From assembly GCF_040802235.1 (NCBI RefSeq), contig NC_133158.1, forward strand, positions 87,716,501-87,780,500: a DNA stretch of 64,000 bases, in the 5' to 3' direction. Below the pieces are notes generated by a model. That model ran no database searches. It was not told where the DNA came from and saw nothing but the letters and a program-made list of their open reading frames with translations. Positions 59,701 through 64,000 of the stretch are shown here, one piece after another. Within the stretch, counting starts at the first letter, position 1; each line of letters starts with the position of its first letter. This DNA comes from Manis javanica (lineage: Eukaryota > Chordata > Mammalia > Pholidota > Manidae). A program made the translations under genes and the position numbers.

Positions 59701-60744
59701 AATTTATCATAAGTTCTTGTAATGTAAGATGGATTTAAATTCATGGAGTTGAGCTTTTTGTTCTGTATCCATTAAATGCCTGATCCCTTGCTCCTTACAT
59801 CAACAAAACTTTCAGTCAAGTAAATCAGCTGTTGGACAGAATACAAATTATAGATTAGGCCCTGAAAGGTTAACAGTTTGCTATTTAGGATACAATTGAA
59901 AAGCTAGAGAGAACCAAAAGAATAAATATGTGTTAAACTCTTTCATATTAACTTCTACCCCAGGTAACTGACATGTCACGCTCCTTATATTTAGACATTA
60001 CCCACTGGAGGTGCAAAGGATTCTTATTACCACAATATAGTTCTCCTGTTGTTTAACAGAAGGTGTTAACCTTTCAATTGCTACAAAATTAAAGGTTTAG
60101 CCTGGAAACCTATCTCTAGACAAAAAGAAAAGCCATTATCTGAGGTTGTAACAAGGCTCATCAAAAGTCTGAAAATGCTCCAGAGCTACTCTCAGGTGCA
60201 TCACGATATAGCTCAAGGAAAATGTCACCATGTTATTTTTGTCTGTGTTGCAAATGACTAGAGATCTATGAATTTAGTCCTAATCTAATATGTAGTAGAC
60301 ACATTGAATGCACATCAGTGAATGTGTTCACAAGATGCTCCCTACCTAAAGTTTTGTCAAAATCTTCTCTAGAAAGAATGATAACTTTTCAATAAGTTCT
60401 ATTGATGTTAATTTGGATGATATGAGATAATCCATTAAAAACGCAATACAGCACACTTAGTTTTTCTTATTAGGTATTTGTATTGAAGACAAAAGTAAGT
60501 TTGGCACAAAATTAACAATTGCTGATTATTCAAATTTTATCAAGGGAAACTACTGGTGAAGGGGTTCAGAGATATGAGCGAGGAAAATAATTTATAAAGT
60601 AAAAAGATTGTAGCAATTGTATTAAGGCAGAATTTTGGAAGTGGGGAGGTTGGAAGGATTTCTCACTGGTCTTCAAGTGTATTCGACAGTCTTTGGTTCT
60701 GCGTAAGGGAGCAGTTTGGGAATATTTCAAAAGAGAAAGAATCA
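53799..60744. other. Unique AT-rich DNA, no gene recognised
   Basis: Apart from an L2 relic at 55335-55490, I see no gene, RNA or recognisable element. Open frames are short and isolated. Confidence 0.5.
55335..55490 (+). mobile_element. L2 3'-end relic
   Basis: The words ATGAGGGTAAACTTCTTGAT, GGCTCTGCCTACCTTGGGCA, then CACTGCTTAGAAGGGCCTGG follow the order of the L2 3' end. The match is diverged and lacks the usual terminal repeat. Confidence 0.55.
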
Positions 60745-61549
60745 GAGGTGGACCCCAGATGGCAGCGTGAGTAGAGCAGCAGAAATCTCCTCCCTAAACC
60801 ATATATATTTTTGAAAATACAACAAATACAACTATCCCTAAAAGAGAGACCAGAAGACAAAGGAAGACATCCAGGCTACATCCACACCTGTGAGAACCCA
60901 GTGGCTCGCAAAGGGGGTAAGATACAAGCCATGGCCCGGCGGGACCCGAGCGACCCTTACCCCAGCTCCTGGTGGGAGGAGAGGAGCCGGAGCGGGGAGG
61001 GAGAGGAAGCCCAGGTCTGCTAAATAGCCAGCCCTAGCCATCTGCACCAGAGTGCAGACACACAGTGCATGGTGCACTGAATCCTAGGGAAACGGGACAG
61101 TAAGACCTGTGAGTGGGTCCCCACAGCCAGAGCCCCTGGGACAAAGAAAAGCGAGTGCCCTTTGAAAATATTAAAGGGACAGGGGCCTCACAGCTGGACG
61201 GAAACATCCTGGTGCAATCAGCCAAGTAACTGGGAATCCCGGGGAACTCTGGGCACCCTAAATCCCTGGGCGGTAGCACAGCTTGGAGGCCCCTCACGGA
61301 GATAAACAGCCTCCCACCCATTTCCCCTCCTACGCCTGTCCACCATAGTGAAACAGCAGCCTGAAGCAGCAGGGCGAAGCTTCTTTCACAGCGGCCAGGC
61401 AATATTTAGAAACCCTGTCTGTGTGCAGCTGCCCAGCACAAGCCGCTAGGAGTCGCTATTCTCCCAGGAGAGGAAGGCCACAAACCAGCAAGAAGGGATG
61501 TTCTCCCAGCTGACACACGCACCAGCTTCCCACAATTACCTCTATTGCC

Positions 61550-62403
61550 ATGAAAAGGCAGAAAAATTTGATACAGACCAGATTAACCCAGACAGTCTCC
61601 CCTGAGAAGTAATCCAGGGAGATAGAACTAAACAATCTCCCTAAAAACAAATTCAAAATAAAGGTCAGAATCATGCTTATGGAGCTGCAGAGAAATATGT
61701 AAGAGCTAAGGGATGATGTCCAGAGGGAGATTACGGAAATGAAACAATCTCTGGAAGGATTTATAAGCAGAATGGATAAGATGCAAGAGGCCACTGATGG
61801 AATAGAAACCAGAGAACAGGAACGTGTAGAAGCTGACACAGAGAGAGATAAAAGGATCTCCAGGAATGAATCAATATTAAGAGAATTGTGTGACCAATTC
61901 AAAAGGAACAATATTTGCATTATAGGGGTACCAGAAGAAGAAGAGAGAAAAAGAGGGATAGAAAGTGTATTTGAAGAAATAATTGCTGAAAACCTCCTCA
62001 AACTGGGGGAGGAAATAATCGTTCAGGCCATGGAAGTACACAGAACTCCCAACAGAAGGAACCCAAGGAGGACAACACCAAACACATAATAATTAAAATG
62101 GCAAAGATCAAGGACAAAGACAGAGTTATAAAGGCAGCCAGAGAGAGGAAAAAGGTCACCTACAAAGGAAAAGCCATCAGGTTATCATTAGATTTCTCAA
62201 CAGAAACCTTACAGGCCAGAAGAGAATGGCATGATATATTTAATGCAATGAAACAGAAGTTAAAAGAACCAAGAATACTGTATTCAGCATGATTATCATT
62301 TAAATATGAAGGAGGGATTAAACAATTCCCAGAAAAGCAAAAGTTGAGGGAATTTGCCTCCCACAAACCAACTCTACCAAATATTTTAGAGGGACTGCTC
62401 TAG
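61550..62403 (+). pseudogene. L1 ORF1 pseudogene of copy D
   Basis: The ATG is at the homologous position, but a TAA stops the frame after about 20 codons, near 61610. A further stop lies in the coiled coil at about 61699. A single-base loss near 62083 then ends the open stretch 61739-62089. The RNA-recognition part (IIGVPEEEE) and the C-terminal part (62098-62292) remain readable. Only one coiled-coil repeat unit is present, near 61690. Confidence 0.85.
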
Positions 62404-62716
62404 ATGGAAACACTCCTAAGGCTAAACAGATGTCACCAGAGAAAATAAAATCAGAGCAAAGAAAGCAGACTAACCAAATACTAACTAAAGGCAAAAAATA
62501 AAAGCAACTAGCCACAAAGGCACTTAAAAGAAATACAAAAGAGCACAGAATAAAACACCCAACATATAAAGAATGGAGGAGGAGGAATAAGAAGGGAGAG
62601 AAATAAAGAATCACTAGACAGTGCCTATAATAGTTCAATAAGTGAGCTAAGTTAGGCAGTAATATACTAAAGAAGCTAACCTTGAACCTGTGGTAACCAC
62701 GAATCTAAAGCCTGCA

Positions 62717-64000
62717 ATGGCAATAAGTACATATCTTTCAATAATCAACCTAAATGTAATTGGACTGAATGCACCAATTGAAAGACACAGAGTAATAGAA
62801 TGGATAAAAAAGCAAGACCCATCTATATGCTGTTTACAAGAGACCCACCTCAAACCCAAAGACATGTATAGACGAAAAGTCAAGAGATGGAAAAGATATT
62901 CCATGCAAACAACAGGGAGAAAAAAGCAGGTGTTACAGTACGAGTATCAGACAAAAAAGACTTCAAAACAAAGAAAGTAACAAGAGATAAAGACAGACAT
63001 AATGACAAAGGGGTCAGTCCAACAAGAGGATATAACCATTATAAATATATATGCACCCAACACAGGAGCACCAGCATATGTGAAACAAATACTAACAGAA
63101 CTAAAGGAGGAAATAGAATGCAATACATTCATTTTAGGAGACTTCAACACACTACTGACTCCTAAGGATAGATCCACCGGACAGAAAATAAGTAAGGACA
63201 CAGAGGCACTGAACAACACACTAGAACAGATGGACCTAATAGACATCTACAGAACTCTACATCCAAAAACAACAGGATACACATTATTCTCAAGTGCACA
63301 TGGAACATTTCCCAGAATAGACCACATAATAGGCCACAAAAAGAGCCTCAGTAAATTCCAAATGATTAAAATACTACCAACCAACTTTTCAGACCACAAA
63401 GGTATAAAACTAGAAATAAATTGTACAAAGAAAGCAAAAAGGCTCACAAACATATGGAGGCTTAACAATATGCTCCTAAATAATCAATGGATCAACAACC
63501 AAATTAAAATAGAGATCGAGGAATATATGGAAACAAATGACAACAAGAACACAAAGCCCCAACATCTGTGGGACGCAGCGAAAGCAGTCTTAAGAGGAAA
63601 GTATATAGCAATCCTGGCAAATTTAAAGAAGGAAGAACAATCTCAAATGAATAGTCTAATGTCACAGTTATTGAAATTGGAAAAGAAGAAAAATGAGGCC
63701 TAAAGTCAGCAGAAGGAGGGACATAATAAAGATCAGAGAAGAAATAAACAAAATTGAGAAGAATAAAACAATATAAAAAATCAATGAAACCAAGAGCTGG
63801 TTCTTCTAGGAAAAAAACAAAATAGATAAGCCTCTAGCCAAACTTATTAAGAGAAAAACAGAATCAACACACATCAACAGAATCAGAAACTAGAAAGGAA
63901 AAATCACGACAGACCCAACAGAAACACAAAGAATAATTAGAGAATACTATGAAAGTCTGTATGCTAACAAGCTGGAAAACCTAGAAGAAATGGACAACTT
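62717..64000 (+). pseudogene. L1 ORF2 pseudogene of copy D, partial
   Basis: The endonuclease domain begins at an ATG (MAISTYLSI). It is frameshifted near 62900 and again near 63000. It stays open at 63002-63703, where GDFN and SDHK are present, and then breaks again near 63690. The reverse-transcriptase domain lies outside the window. Confidence 0.85.

Larger units (their letters stand above)
60745..64000 (+). mobile_element. Dead L1 with full 5' end (copy D), cut by window edge
   Basis: The element starts near 60745 with a decayed YY1-type start (CCAGATGGCAGCGTGAG). It has a 5' UTR of about 800 bp without tandem monomers, then broken ORF1 and ORF2. The 3' end lies beyond the window, so the presence of the retroviral tail cannot be judged. 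It is related to copies B and C but clearly older by its stops and frameshifts. Confidence 0.85.

Overview
This window is placental-mammal nuclear DNA: AT-rich, without recognisable host exons, and dominated by LINE-1 (L1) retrotransposons of several ages, with older L1, L2, MIR, Tigger and LTR-like relics. The L1 3' ends resemble those I associate with laurasiatherian mammals. No carnivore, ruminant, horse or bat lineage SINE is visible, so a pangolin or a similarly SINE-poor lineage is a plausible but unproven source. No protein-coding host gene is supported, and the window looks intergenic or deep-intronic.

Layout. 1-7.9 kb: unique AT-rich DNA with one CTCF-like site. 7.9-8.64 kb: a short L1 with an inverted 5' part. 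13.1-23.04 kb: a stacked L1 block, all minus strand, made of an old L1 relic with a Tigger transposon inside it, a nearly full-length dead L1 (14.7-20.99 kb), and the 5' half of an older L1 carrying a truncated U6 snRNA retrocopy. 28.24-36.83 kb: full-length minus-strand L1 (copy B) with open ORF1 and broken ORF2. 36.8-38.9 kb: ancient direct and inverted duplications, one of which preserves a paralogue of copy B's target site. 38.97-40.37 kb: two old L1 relics. 41.8-43.7 kb: LTR-like and MIR relics. 44.82-53.78 kb: full-length plus-strand L1 (copy C) with intact ORF1 (307 aa) and ORF2 (1271 aa from ATG) and 16-bp target-site duplications. 60.75-64.0 kb: a third full-length-type L1 (copy D), dead and cut by the window edge.

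The most striking feature is shared by copies B and C. Beyond the normal L1 3' UTR and an internal A-rich tract, both carry the same roughly 1.8-2.0 kb tail. It contains an endogenous-retrovirus env transmembrane-like remnant and a 324-bp LTR-like end with AATAAA, and the poly(A) begins about 19 bases downstream of that signal. The two copies have different target-site duplications, so this is an L1 lineage that picked up the 3' end of a retrovirus, apparently by 3' transduction, and replicated it. The same lineage has a 5' UTR of about 210-bp tandem monomers and an 11-residue repeat in the ORF1 coiled coil that occurs 1, 1, 2 and 3 times in the four L1 copies examined.

How the parts would work together in copy C: the monomeric 5' UTR would act as promoter; ORF1 makes the RNA-binding trimer; ORF2 makes the endonuclease and reverse transcriptase; and the retroviral tail appears to supply the transcript 3' end. 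Family assignments are from sequence reading only.
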